Assembly (NCBI GenBank): GCA_002892395.1
Contig: NBBL01000004.1
Location: 1-64,000, forward strand
DNA from: Lachnospiraceae bacterium
Lineage (GTDB): Bacteria; Bacillota; Clostridia; Lachnospirales; Lachnospiraceae
DNA: 64,000 nt
Direction: 5' to 3'
Shown here: positions 9,791 to 20,889 of the stretch, one piece after another
Position numbering within the stretch: the first letter of the stretch is position 1
How the letters are laid out: each line of letters starts with the position of its first letter
Program-made: the position numbers and the translations under genes
Notes under the pieces: generated by a model
The model's database searches: none
Seen by the model: the letters and a program-made list of their open reading frames with translations, nothing else
What the model was told of the DNA's origin: nothing

Positions 9791-11531
9791 AACTATTCTC
9801 CTTTATCATCCACTTTTTCGCTCTTTCCTGTGTATTTACCATTTCATAGTAATGTCCTTTTTTACCATAAAGTTCATTATGATTTCCTTGTTCTTCAATT
9901 CTTCCGTTATTTATCAAAATAATTTGATTAGCGTTTTTAATGGTATTCAATCTGTGAGCAATAACAAAAACTGTCTTTCCTTGCATTAAATGCTCCAAAG
10001 CATTATTGATTTTAGCTTCATTATCAGGATCAAGAGAAGCTGTAGATTCATCCAACAAAAGAATTGGTGCATCCTTCAGAATCGCTCTTGCAATAGCAAT
10101 CCTTTGTCGTTCACCGCCGGATAATGTACTTCCTCCATCTTTTATTTCCGTTTCATATCCATCCTTCATTTTCAAAATAAATTCATGGCAACAAGCTAAT
10201 TTTGCAGCTTGATAAACTTCTTCCTTTGTTGCATTAGGTTTTCCAACCCTGATATTGTTATAAACAGTATCGGTTAACAGTACATTATCTTGAAAAACCT
10301 GACTAACATATTTAAGCAACACATCAGGTTTTATGGATTTTATATTTTTTCCACCAATTATAATTTCTCCACTATTTACATCCCAAAATCTTGCAATCAA
10401 ATTAGCGATTGTAGTTTTTCCTCCACCGGAAGGACCAATTAAAGCTGTAGAAGTTCCTTCTTTTGCTTCAAACGAAATATTGTTCAGAATCGTTTTATTT
10501 CTATCATAAGAAAAATTTACATTCTTAAATTGAATATCAAAATTTTCTAATTCAACTTCATTTTCAGAATAAGGCAATGGCTTCGTTTCATAAGCTTTCT
10601 CAAGATTACTTGCAGCTAATTTCAAATCTTTCAATAGTCCATAGGAATGTTGAAAGGCAATAAGAAGTGCAGATAATGCTAAACTCATAAGCATAAAAGC
10701 TACAAACTGTTCAGTTTTAACACTACCATCTATAAGCAAATATCCTCCTATAAGAAGAACTATCGGAAGCAAAAAGTTAACTGTGATAAAGTACATACTT
10801 GTAGGTAACGCCATTTTCTTTTCTGCGTTTACGCTTGTCTTTCTAACATTTTCAAGTGTATTTATCATTCTTTCAAAATGTTCACTTGTCATATTAGCTG
10901 ACTTAAACGCTTTCATACCTTGAATGTACTCTAAAATAATAGAAATCATCTTAGAATTTAAATTTCTTTTTCTTGCCCCGTATTTTTCTATCAATTTGTT
11001 GCCCCATATCAACATAGGATATGCGATAAGCAATACTAAACACTCTAATAATGCGAGCTTCCAATCGATAAAAAATGTGCCTAATAAAATCAATATTGCT
11101 GTAACTGCCGTTTTAATAACCGATGGTAAAGTGTGCGTTATGATCAGTTCAAAACTACTCAAATCCTTTGTAAGAGTTGATAATAGATAACCACTACTAT
11201 TTTTTTGGAAATGACCAAGGCTCAAACTCCTATAATGATTTGCTAAATCCAAACGCATATCTCCACACATTTCAGCTCCTCTTGAAAAGCTCAAATAGTA
11301 TGCATGCCTATAAATCAGTATCCTTGCAATCATACTGATGAAACATATTACCGTATATTCTATGATTAAGGTTTTAGTTAATGTATTTTGCAATATATTA
11401 ACAACGGTAAAATAGAGCATTAAATACAAAACAATGCTTCCTATCGAATCAATAACCATTAGAAAAATCGGTAAATACAATTTTTCTTTTTTATCTTTCA
11501 GAAGTGTTCTAATAATCTTAAGCATTTGCAC
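9777..11531 (-). CDS. ABC exporter-fold half-transporter 2 (IrtB/YbtQ-like)
   Basis: 584 residues: six membrane helices in the first ~300, then an ATPase domain with Walker A GPSGGGKTT, signature LSGGERQRIA, and Walker B ILLLDEST. It overlaps both neighbours (14 bp each side) and must pair with the 11518-13284 product. Paired exporter-fold ABC proteins next to iron genes and an AraC regulator recall IrtAB/YbtPQ siderophore importers. The substrate (ferric siderophore, or heme/metal) is inferred from context only. Confidence 0.85.
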   Translation of the reverse strand: MQMLKIIRTLLKDKKEKLYLPIFLMVIDSIGSIVLYLMLYFTVVNILQNTLTKTLIIEYTVICFISMIARILIYRHAYYLSFSRGAEMCGDMRLDLANHYRSLSLGHFQKNSSGYLLSTLTKDLSSFELIITHTLPSVIKTAVTAILILLGTFFIDWKLALLECLVLLIAYPMLIWGNKLIEKYGARKRNLNSKMISIILEYIQGMKAFKSANMTSEHFERMINTLENVRKTSVNAEKKMALPTSMYFITVNFLLPIVLLIGGYLLIDGSVKTEQFVAFMLMSLALSALLIAFQHSYGLLKDLKLAASNLEKAYETKPLPYSENEVELENFDIQFKNVNFSYDRNKTILNNISFEAKEGTSTALIGPSGGGKTTIANLIARFWDVNSGEIIIGGKNIKSIKPDVLLKYVSQVFQDNVLLTDTVYNNIRVGKPNATKEEVYQAAKLACCHEFILKMKDGYETEIKDGGSTLSGGERQRIAIARAILKDAPILLLDESTASLDPDNEAKINNALEHLMQGKTVFVIAHRLNTIKNANQIILINNGRIEEQGNHNELYGKKGHYYEMVNTQERAKKWMIKENSYGEA

Positions 11532-13284
11532 TTACCCCCTCTCCAAAGTAATCTTTTGTGTATGTGTTCCACATACTTTCATAGACCCCTTTTCTTTCTA
11601 AAAGAGTTTTATGTGTTCCAACCTCTACGACTTCCCCTTCATCAAATACAACAATTTGATCTGCATTCTTAATAGTATGCAAACGATGAGCAATCATAAT
11701 GATTGTTTTATTTTTCAACAAGTTTTGAAGTGCTAACTGTATCTGGTACTCATTTTCTATATCTGAATAGGAAGTTGCTTCATCAAAAATAATAATTGGA
11801 GAATCTTTGAGTATTGCCCTAGCGATTGAGATTCTTTGTTGCTGTCCACCTGACAATTTCACCCCTTGATCCCCGATTCTTGTCTGATATCCATTCGGTA
11901 AACTCATAATAAAGTCATGAATTTGTGCTGCTTTTGCAGCCTCAATAATCTTATTTTCATCTGCATCTGTTCCCATACGAATATTCTCATAGAGAGTGTC
12001 CTCCAAAAGAAATACATCTTGAAAAACAAATGATGTAATGTCCATCAAATTATCTATTTTTAATTCATTGATCGGTATGTCGTTAATTTTAATTGCTCCA
12101 CTTGTTACATCCCAGTACCTCCCAATCAATTGTGCAGCAGTTGTCTTGCCTGCACCGGAAGGTCCCACAAAAGCATTTATTGTATTCGGTTTTAAGGATA
12201 AATTTATATGTTGTAATGCTTTATTTTTTGTTTCTTCATCACCATAACTGAAAGTAACGTCTTTAAAATCTATTTTCATACACTCATTCTTGTTTATGAT
12301 TTTTGTTCCGTCTTTCAATTCATCCATATCCATTATTTTTTTTATGTTATCCAATCCGCTTCCAAGCTCCATAGATTGCATAAAGATTGTTACCATATTT
12401 AAGAACGAAACAAAAAAGCACATTGTAAGCATAATAAATAGCAAATAGGATGTTGCTGATAAAGAATTTCTCAAAAAGAAATATCCTCCGAACGGCAATG
12501 TAAATAAGATTGCTGAATCCAAAACCACTAAAGTTATTGATAAAGGATAGCAAGAGCTCATACACATCTTTTTCCAACAAGTAATATACGCATTCAATGA
12601 GCTTCTATATTGTTCAAATTTTTCTGCTGTTAAATGATACATTTTTATTACAGGCATAGCCTTTATAAATTCGTTTGCCGAAGCATTTAAATCAGCAATA
12701 TCTTCGGATAGCTCCGTTGACATATCCGGATAATTTTTCATTAGCATCATAGGAATTCCTAATCCCAAAATCATAGGAATAAGCATAACAAGTGCCATCA
12801 TCCAATTTAATTTCAACATGAAAATGAACATAATAACCGGAACAACTGCTGCCTGAGCTAATTCCAAAGTGCTATGAGCCAAAAAATTTTCAACTCTATC
12901 TACATCATCAAACAACAATGTTTTAATTTCTCCGGGGGCATGCTCTTGGAAGAATCCCAAATTAAATTTTGAAATATGATTTACAACTTTCAGCTTAATT
13001 CTGTGTATTGTGTTAAAAGCTGCTGTATGAGATAAAATGCCCGCAAAGGACATTAGTATTGCTTGCAAAACAGCACTTATAATTCCTATACCTGCCCACA
13101 TTAAAATTTCTGTATACAAAATATTTTTCTGAAATATCATTAGTAATATCTTGTAAACTACAAAATAAGGAACTAATGATAAAGTCGCAGAAATGACAGA
13201 TAAAAACATTCCTAAATGTAGCTTTTTTCTCTCATCTTTTGCTAATTGAAACACATAAGATATTCCTGTCTTCTTTTTTTCCAT
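11518..13284 (-). CDS. ABC exporter-fold half-transporter 1 (IrtA/YbtP-like)
   Basis: 588 residues: a membrane domain of six helices, then an ATPase domain with Walker A GPSGAGKTT, signature LSGGQQQRIS, Walker B IIIFDEAT and H-loop IAHR. First gene of the five-gene iron operon. No siderophore-binding extra domain as in mycobacterial IrtA is visible. ATG at 13284 is preceded by AAGGAGATGG. It forms a heterodimer with the next gene; an exporter role cannot be excluded. Confidence 0.85.
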   Translation of the reverse strand: MEKKKTGISYVFQLAKDERKKLHLGMFLSVISATLSLVPYFVVYKILLMIFQKNILYTEILMWAGIGIISAVLQAILMSFAGILSHTAAFNTIHRIKLKVVNHISKFNLGFFQEHAPGEIKTLLFDDVDRVENFLAHSTLELAQAAVVPVIMFIFMLKLNWMMALVMLIPMILGLGIPMMLMKNYPDMSTELSEDIADLNASANEFIKAMPVIKMYHLTAEKFEQYRSSLNAYITCWKKMCMSSCYPLSITLVVLDSAILFTLPFGGYFFLRNSLSATSYLLFIMLTMCFFVSFLNMVTIFMQSMELGSGLDNIKKIMDMDELKDGTKIINKNECMKIDFKDVTFSYGDEETKNKALQHINLSLKPNTINAFVGPSGAGKTTAAQLIGRYWDVTSGAIKINDIPINELKIDNLMDITSFVFQDVFLLEDTLYENIRMGTDADENKIIEAAKAAQIHDFIMSLPNGYQTRIGDQGVKLSGGQQQRISIARAILKDSPIIIFDEATSYSDIENEYQIQLALQNLLKNKTIIMIAHRLHTIKNADQIVVFDEGEVVEVGTHKTLLERKGVYESMWNTYTKDYFGEGVSANA

Positions 13285-13310
13285 TAGTTATTCCATCTCC
13301 TTTCATAATT

Positions 13311-13326
13311 GTTAGCCGTATCTAAC
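13311..13326. promoter_or_regulatory. Possible metal-repressor operator upstream of the iron operon
   Basis: Inverted repeat GTTAG-N6-CTAAC (with flanking TT...TAAC) 27 bp before the first ABC start. It resembles half-sites of DtxR-family boxes. This is a short repeat in AT-rich DNA and no regulator gene is nearby, so it is tentative. Confidence 0.35.
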
Positions 13327-13432
13327 TAACTACATTCATTATAAAGCTAATTTTTTATAACTCAAAATCTAACTATGAATTTTGATATTCCTTGTAATCC
13401 CTTTATTTATAAGCTTTTTATCAGTATTTCTA

Positions 13433-13479
13433 TTTACACTTTTATAAATTTGTGATATAATAAAATAAATTTGTGATAT
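13433..13479 (+). promoter_or_regulatory. araC promoter with two 15-bp direct repeats
   Basis: TTTACA (13433-13438), 17-bp spacer, TATAAT (13456-13461). Two identical 15-mers ATAAATTTGTGATAT start at 13444 and 13465, 21 bp apart (two helical turns), one covering the -10 and one just downstream. Direct half-sites with this spacing suit an AraC-type regulator and suggest autorepression. Confidence 0.65.
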
Positions 13480-13500
13480 TAAAAGAGGTGAGTAGAATTG

Positions 13501-14472
13501 ATGGATAGAACAGTTATTGATTATTTAACAAACTTAGTACATGACGCTCCTTTTATTCCTGTTCCAACTTTATCAACTGAAAACAAACAAATCTTTAAAA
13601 TAGATCCCCATTTTGGCAAAGGTACTTTTCGCATACTAAAATTTGACAGCCGTTTAATTCTAATTTTAATTGCTAACTTTACTCCAAATGAAACAATGGA
13701 GAAAATAACCGAAGTATCTGAAAAGTATTTAGAGATTAGCCAATTTGAAACAGAAAGCAGTTCATTTAAAGTCGGTGGCAGAAAGTTAAATAATGTAGAA
13801 AAAGGTATATATTGTTACTTAAATACAGAAAAGAAAACTTATACCTATTGTGAGGCAAATAAGCCTGTAAAGTTTACGAAAATAATCCTAACCAAAGAAT
13901 ACTTTGATACTTTCTTAAAATTAAAATATGATGATTTTGAATATGAAAAAGCAAAGATTCTTAATTCTTATTTGTTAAAAACTCAAAATTCTCCGCAGTT
14001 GAATTTTATATTTCAACAGATAAGAGAATCCCAAGCTGAAGGAAAGATTTTGCCTTTATATTTGGAAAGCAAAGTTATGGAACTATTATCTATCATAATT
14101 ACAGAGTTAGAAGAAAAGGAAAAAAATATATCCGTTGTCTTAACTAAAAAAGATAAGCAAAATCTGAAAAGGGCTGTATCAGCTATGAAAAAAGATTTAT
14201 CGGTTCATATTGACGGACTTGAACTCTCTAAAATTGCTTTAATGAGTCCTGCACGATTTCAATTAGCTTTTCGCAAATACTACGGTGTTCCTCCCTACGA
14301 GTACTTAAAAGAACTAAGGCTTAATAAGGCATTATTATTGCTGAAAAATCCCGAGTATAAAATATCTACGATAGCAGAAAAAGTTGGCTATACACACACA
14401 GGACATTTTGCTAAAATATTCAAATCAACTTATGGTATCACACCAAGTAAATATAGAAGTATGCTTAACTAA
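13501..14472 (+). CDS. AraC-family regulator of the iron operon
   Basis: 323 residues from the ATG at 13501, with AGAGGTGA upstream. The C-terminal ~100 residues hold both helix-turn-helix motifs (LELSKIALMSPARFQLAFRKYYG and ISTIAEKVGYTHTGHFAKIFKSTYGITPSKYR). The N-terminal effector domain has no clear family match. Divergent from the ABC/feo operon, so it is the likely regulator, comparable in position to YbtA-type activators; effector unknown. Confidence 0.85.
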   Translation: MDRTVIDYLTNLVHDAPFIPVPTLSTENKQIFKIDPHFGKGTFRILKFDSRLILILIANFTPNETMEKITEVSEKYLEISQFETESSSFKVGGRKLNNVEKGIYCYLNTEKKTYTYCEANKPVKFTKIILTKEYFDTFLKLKYDDFEYEKAKILNSYLLKTQNSPQLNFIFQQIRESQAEGKILPLYLESKVMELLSIIITELEEKEKNISVVLTKKDKQNLKRAVSAMKKDLSVHIDGLELSKIALMSPARFQLAFRKYYGVPPYEYLKELRLNKALLLLKNPEYKISTIAEKVGYTHTGHFAKIFKSTYGITPSKYRSMLN

Positions 14473-14507
14473 AGAAATTTATCCCAATATTATAAAACAT
14501 AAATTTA

Positions 14508-16398
<1,891 letters not shown>

Positions 16399-16403
16399 TC
16401 AAT

Positions 16404-16464
16404 AAAAAAAGAATTAAGAAGTACATATTTCACTAAAATAGTGATTAAGTGTTCTCCTTAATTC
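16404..16464 (-). terminator. Hairpin with T-run at the left end of the element
   Basis: Arms 16457-16464 and 16411-16418 (GAATTAAG / CTTAATTC on the minus strand), then seven Ts (16410-16404) before tnpX. The outer arm overlaps the -10-like TAGAAT (16461-16466). Compared with 1411-1460, both arms differ in sequence but keep pairing (TTAAG/CTTAA versus TCAAG/CTTGA). Confidence 0.6.
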
Positions 16465-16468
16465 TATT

Positions 16469-17142
16469 ACTCCAGCAGCCAATTTGTACTTTTTATACTG
16501 CTTCACCGCAAAGTGTGTTGGTTCTTTCTTTTCCAATGCTTCAAAGAGTCTATCAATCGGATTCATGTAGGTTTCATCATCTTCTCTTACCTCTGAAGCG
16601 TCTATCATATCAAGTAGTGTTGCAAAGTTCTTTTCTTCTCTTGGAGCTTCATACCAGATATATCCGATAAGTGCTGTATAGTAGAGTTTTTCAGCTTTCA
16701 CCCAAAAGTCCTCACCTGCTTTTTCTCCCTCGCCCTTCGTGTTTGCGATGATTGTCTGAACGAGTTTTAAAATATCTTTCTCAGAACGAATATATGCGAA
16801 TGGATTGTACTTCATAGACTTTTTGAAGTTTATGGTATTTAGAATTTTAATCTCATATCCATTCTCTTCAAGCATCTTTCCACACTCAAGAACTATTGTT
16901 CCTTTAGGATCGGTCACGCAATATGACGAGTGCATTTGCATTAAGTTCGGTTTTACATAAAATCGAGTTTTCCCAGAACCACTACCTCCTATAACAAGTA
17001 CATTCTTGTTACGAGCATATTTAGGATTTTTAGGTCTACCATTCATAGTTAATCGTTCTGTTTGTGTAAGCAAGATATTGTTCTGGAATTTTTCATCCAT
17101 GTATGGTTCTATATCTTTTCTCGTTCCCCAGGAAGCGTTTTG
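16469..17142 (-). pseudogene. VirD4/TraG-type coupling protein fragment, target of the transposon
   Basis: Type IV coupling protein middle segment: Walker A VIGGSGSGKT, then CVTDPKGTIVLE. The frame is open upstream of the ATG at 17100 through SWGTRKDIEPY to a stop near 17142, so the membrane-anchored N-terminus is missing. At the other end the frame runs YKKYKLAAG and then enters transposon sequence at GCTGCTGGA. This is the remnant of an older integrative conjugative element. Tn4451-type elements insert at GA dinucleotides, which fits this junction. Confidence 0.85.
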
Positions 17143-17262
17143 TTAAGTACCTTTTTATATTTATGGACACTTTTATTTTGAAAAAATGAATAACAAAAAA
17201 CAGCAAACCTTTATAATTTACTGTTTCTAAAATTTGTTCTATTCAATTAGGCAAACTGGGAT

Positions 17263-17511
17263 TTATAGTATGCCACTTGGTATATATCGTAGTTCATAAC
17301 ATTTAATAAATTTATCTAACCATTCATCCTTGTAATTTAAAATAATGCTATCAAAAATTAAACCGAAATCATCTGAAACATAGGCTGCCAAATCATCAGA
17401 AAGTTATTTTTCATAAACTATTAAGAATGCCGTTTCTCTAATCTTCGTATTATCAGTTATTGCAGTTCTATTTTTTAATTCTTCGATTTCATCATATACT
17501 CTTATCCATTA
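17263..17511 (-). pseudogene. Decayed unknown ORF
   Basis: One frame reads IRVYDEIEELKNRTAITD...FLIVYEK, an internal TAA, then LSDDLAAYVSDDFGLIF...ELRYIPSG. Codon usage and amino-acid texture look protein-like, but no start, ribosome site or known family is visible. Probably debris of the conjugative element. Confidence 0.35.
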
Positions 17512-17535
17512 CCCTCAAACTACCTACATAAAAAT

Positions 17536-18042
17536 TTATCTTTCTAATAAACCGACCAGCAACGCCTGAATCACTGCCACAAATGGTATCATTAAGAACG
17601 GAGTAACTACAAAATGTTCCCTGATTGCTAAATGCTTCAGCCAGTTACTGAATTCATAATCCGGATGCCCCTCCGTCCCCTGAATGACGATTTTATCCTT
17701 ATATTTCCCTTGGAACAACAGACAATCCAACAAAAAGAAATCTCCTAAGTTTAATATGCTCCACTGAATATACCCCATCCAAAAAAGATTCCAATAGCCC
17801 GAAATGCCTGTATGTATAAGACTTGCTATTGAATATATGAAACAAATCCCGCAAATTATAATTGTTAGAATGAAATTTATGTTTTTCTCTTTTTTTGTCA
17901 TCTGTTCCGGCGCAGCTTTCTGAATTGCTTTTGGATAAGAATCAAAAAAGTATCTCGGGTTAATAAGCGCCAAAGCTGCCACTGCACCGTTAAAGATTGC
18001 GGCTATTGCAATCCCGTCCAGAATCGCTCGTATATAATCCAT
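17536..18042 (-). CDS. Four-helix membrane protein, unknown function
   Basis: 168 residues with hydrophobic segments near 8-28, 55-78, 85-110 and 145-165 and a polar loop (KIVIQGTEGHPDYEFSNWLKH). The start at 18042 has AAAGGAG seven bases upstream. No family recognised. It lies between decayed element pieces and may be an old passenger. Confidence 0.6.
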   Translation of the reverse strand: MDYIRAILDGIAIAAIFNGAVAALALINPRYFFDSYPKAIQKAAPEQMTKKEKNINFILTIIICGICFIYSIASLIHTGISGYWNLFWMGYIQWSILNLGDFFLLDCLLFQGKYKDKIVIQGTEGHPDYEFSNWLKHLAIREHFVVTPFLMIPFVAVIQALLVGLLER

Positions 18043-18044
18043 AA

Positions 18045-18190
18045 AACTATCTCCTTTTGTGACTTTTCTTCATCGTTCATTTGGCATTCTTCGCGGTAAG
18101 CACGTACCCAGTTAGAGATTGAGGCTTGGGATACGCCATATTCAGCAACGAGGCTTTTGATGGTTCGTCCATCTTGGCCAAATGCCTGAC
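18045..18190 (-). pseudogene. IS3-family OrfA fragment
   Basis: Reads GRTIKSLVAEYGVSQASISNWVRAYREECQ, the helix-turn-helix of IS3-type OrfA. It loses similarity after MNDEEK and before residue ~10. Neither OrfB nor IS ends are seen. Confidence 0.65.
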
Positions 18191-18366
18191 ATCTAATCCA
18201 CTGTCTCAAATCGTGACATCTAATCCGAGGTTACAACCTGACACAGATTTCGCGGTAGATATGTTTCCATATAAGAAAACCAAGCTTTTTCAAAAGTCTG
18301 GCTTCAAATCCAAACCTCCGAAAAGGCCCGGAAATACGCCGCTTTCAGGTACTTGATTTTATTTTC
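18191..18366. other. Intergenic debris without a gene
   Basis: No supported gene. A short direct repeat (GGATTAGATGTCA, minus strand) occurs twice around 18186-18227, probably part of IS debris. Confidence 0.3.
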
Positions 18367-18400
18367 TTGACATCAATGCTACCGTCTCGACATGAGATTG
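18367..18400 (-). other. rlmD 3'-end copy: outermost att scar
   Basis: Minus strand encodes HVETVALMSRK followed by a stop, nearly the last residues of RlmD (HVESVVLMSRA at 38280-38315). The nucleotide core GACATCAATGCTACCGTCTCGACATG aligns with 21573-21600 and 38287-38312. No methyltransferase gene is attached, so this is best read as an attachment-site remnant. Confidence 0.65.
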
Positions 18401-18515
18401 TTAGGCTGATTTTGGAAACTGGCCAATAAACTTAATTTTCCTCACGTAATCAGGGTCCTTATGCTTTGTTTAATCTTATTTTTTTAACCTTAATTAGGCT
18501 ATTTTTAACCGTTCA

Positions 18516-19268
18516 CTATTTTACGATTAACACTTGCTTTTTGCTACAAACATTGGTTTTGAAAATGTTAAAAGTACCTGATGATTCCCATTTACCCGCG
18601 ACTACTACAATTTTATCTTTATTAGTGTACACTTCATTTTGAATTGTTTTATACATCTCTTCATCATCAAAAGACAAAATGAAGGTATATTTATGGCTAG
18701 CCATAGGAGATACTAAATATATCTCTTTCTTTTGTGAATCGTAAATTTTACCCTTTATACAAGCCTCTATTATTCTATTTCCAAAGCAACCTTTGGGATA
18801 TCTATACTCACTTCTATCATCCAGTATCATCTCTGAAATTTGTTTATCACTATATGTGGATTTTACTGATAAACTTTTACACATAGAATATATTTGTCCC
18901 AGCGTTCTAAGTGGATGAGCAACTGATTTGCCTTTTTTATCCTTACCACCTTTATTCTTTGTTCTAGCTTTCTTAGTCGGTTGTAATAGATTATTTATTG
19001 CTTCATCATAAACGAATTGTGATTCGTCATATCTACTCTTATCAAAATCTATACTGCTATTATTAAATGGACAATTTTCAACGTGTCTATATTCAGATTT
19101 TGTTGCTCTGAAATAAGCTTCTTTACTACCATCAATCGAACAAATATATAGTTTTGCATCACATAAGGGATTAGGGCAATAGAACACATTATTTCGGTCT
19201 TCTTCCATGGCTTGATCAGCAGATACTATTACTTTTCTGTTTTGGTCTCGATAAGCATACTTTGACAT
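18516..19268 (-). CDS. Unknown protein with N-terminal zinc-ribbon-like segment
   Basis: 250 residues, soluble. The first ~70 contain YCPNPLCDAKL and later HVENCPF, a Cys/His pattern like the N-terminus of CoiA-type proteins. A basic linker (KKARTKNKGGKDKKGKS) leads to a C-terminal domain rich in strands (YTFILSFDDEEMYKTI...KIVVVAGKWE). No nuclease motif is evident. It sits 15 bp before a broken serine recombinase within the rlmD-linked elements. Possibly nucleic-acid binding; function not assignable. Confidence 0.6.
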   Translation of the reverse strand: MSKYAYRDQNRKVIVSADQAMEEDRNNVFYCPNPLCDAKLYICSIDGSKEAYFRATKSEYRHVENCPFNNSSIDFDKSRYDESQFVYDEAINNLLQPTKKARTKNKGGKDKKGKSVAHPLRTLGQIYSMCKSLSVKSTYSDKQISEMILDDRSEYRYPKGCFGNRIIEACIKGKIYDSQKKEIYLVSPMASHKYTFILSFDDEEMYKTIQNEVYTNKDKIVVVAGKWESSGTFNIFKTNVCSKKQVLIVK

Positions 19269-19283
19269 ATTGCACCTCCGCTA

Positions 19284-20231
19284 TTACCGTTTCTTCGAGC
19301 TATATTTCTTCGACTTGCGTTTGACCGTTCCGTCTTCTCCAACTTCCACATTACTGCGAGCTGCCATCTCAAGTTCAACCGCTTCAAATATTTCTTTAGA
19401 AATAATGCCTGCATGATAATCTGTATTCAAATACTGCCAATCCGCATTTCCCGGAACAGCAATCGCCACATCGCCTGTATATTTACGCCTAGTCAAAGTG
19501 CTCTCAACAGCTCGTTTACTCCAAACGTCTTTCCCCTTGGGAGACTTAACACCTCTACTTTTTAACCTTTTAATAATACCGCCGATACTCAAGCCTTTTA
19601 AATACCAGTCAAAAATATCTCTTACCACTTGTGCTTGGCCTTCATCAATCATCAGCATGCCATGCTTATCTTTCTTATAACCATAACAAACTCTGTTATA
19701 AAGACCTAGCGTGCCATCTTCTGCTCTACGCCTTAATCCTCAAACAATATTCTCGCTACGCCAGTCATTCTCTGCTTGACTACAAGCCTGAACCACACTA
19801 AGTAAAAGCTCGTCATCAACCGTTTGTGTATCGATCTTATCAGCCTCAAAAATAATCCTTATACCACAAGCTCGAATCTTTCTAATAGCTTCTAAGCCTT
19901 CTTTCGTATCACGTCCAAAACGGCTCACACTTTTAGTAAGAATAATATCAAAATTCCCTTTCTTGCATTCTTCAATCAGGCGATTAAACTCAGATCTTGA
20001 TGAACCACCCTTAGCAGAAGCAACATCTAGGAAAATATCAGCAACAAACCAAGTCATGTGAGCAGCAGCAAGGCGAGTAAGACCTGACACCTGAACAGCA
20101 AGACTATCCAGCTGCTCTTTACGATTTGTGCTCACACGAGCATAAATGCCCACCGCATAATCCTTAATTACACGCTGAGGGTGGATGACTATCACATCTT
20201 TATTTAGCTCATCTATCTTATCCATAGCCAT
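19284..20231 (-). pseudogene. Serine recombinase split by an in-frame TGA
   Basis: Resolvase catalytic domain (YARVSTNRKEQLDSL, KSVSRFGRDTKEG) from 20231, then TGA at 19740-19742, then the same frame continues GLRRRAEDGTLGLYNRVCYGYKKD and the recombinase domain to KYSSKKR at 19284. The TGA falls where relatives have Trp (ENI-x-WGLRRR). About 316 codons in all, without a zinc ribbon, so also shorter than full large serine recombinases. Probably inactive; a decoding exception is unlikely because nearby genes use TGG. Confidence 0.8.
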
Positions 20232-20310
20232 CTCTCCTTATTTTTAGACTAACGAAACTTAGATTTCTTCTCCATGATAATTGGCCTAAACCTTAATTTC
20301 TCACTTCAGC

Positions 20311-20478
20311 AGCTGGGTGCAAGGTGGGTGCACCTTTTAACGTTAACATCCTGTGCACTCAACCCCAGAGCGTCGACACGTTTCCTCAACCAGCCAAATC
20401 ACGCTCAAAAATCGCGATAAATCAGCTTAAAGCTACTTCGCATTAAACCTTTTAACGATAGCCCTCACCGTCTAATGC
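20311..20478 (+). repeat. Element-end repeat, copy 1 (diverged)
   Basis: Matches copies at 21362-21562 and 38086-38279: GTGGGTGCACCTTTTAACG near the start and GCATTAAACCTTTTAACGAT near the end. It lacks the closing TGCACCCACC. It precedes phd-doc by ~170 bp. The remainder of 20232-20594 has no gene. Confidence 0.75.
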
Positions 20479-20594
20479 TCAACCTAAGACCGTTGTATTT
20501 ATACAGCTTCAATCGGCAAACCATGAGTTCCGATTGACACCTGTCACATCTTTTCTGAGTTAATAGTTATGACGTAGATTTGAAATACTTAGGA

Positions 20595-20623
20595 TTGATT
20601 CACCCTAAAATATAGGGTACAAT
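20595..20623 (+). promoter_or_regulatory. phd-doc promoter with palindromic operator
   Basis: TTGATT (20595-20600), 17-bp spacer, TACAAT (20618-20623). The perfect inverted repeat ACCCTA-AAATA-TAGGGT (20602-20618) fills the spacer and reaches the -10. AAGGAGG follows before the ATG at 20647. Typical of toxin-antitoxin autorepression. Confidence 0.75.
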
Positions 20624-20646
20624 CTCCTTAAAAGGAGGCTATCGTT

Positions 20647-20889
20647 ATGAATGTAAATACAGATACGCTGATTTCAATTTCTGAAGCCAATCAAAACTTC
20701 TCAAAGGTTGCTCGTCTTGTCGATAAATACGGCTCAGCTGTAATACTAAAAAACAACTCTCCGCGCTATGTGATTTTAGAGTTCCCTAAAGCCGATGAGG
20801 TTTCTGCTCCAGCTGATGATGAGGTCATGGCTTTATCGGATATGTTCATCAAAAAGAATACAAAAGTCTATAAGGAATTAGCTAAATGA
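20647..20889 (+). CDS. phd: Phd/YefM-family antitoxin
   Basis: 80 residues. The N-terminal DNA-binding fold has the usual ISISEANQNFSKVARLVDKYGSAVILKNN pattern; the C-terminal tail (SDMFIKKNTKVYKELAK) would neutralise the toxin. It overlaps doc by 4 bp and is preceded by a strong ribosome site and a palindromic operator. Confidence 0.88.
   Translation: MNVNTDTLISISEANQNFSKVARLVDKYGSAVILKNNSPRYVILEFPKADEVSAPADDEVMALSDMFIKKNTKVYKELAK

Noticed and set aside
18126-18356. 76-codon plus-strand ORF
   Set aside because: Runs across IS3 debris in antisense; no support.
19740-19742. UGA read as Trp (altered genetic code)
   Set aside because: Neighbouring intact genes use TGG for Trp and stop at TGA normally; the gene is also short, so decay is simpler.
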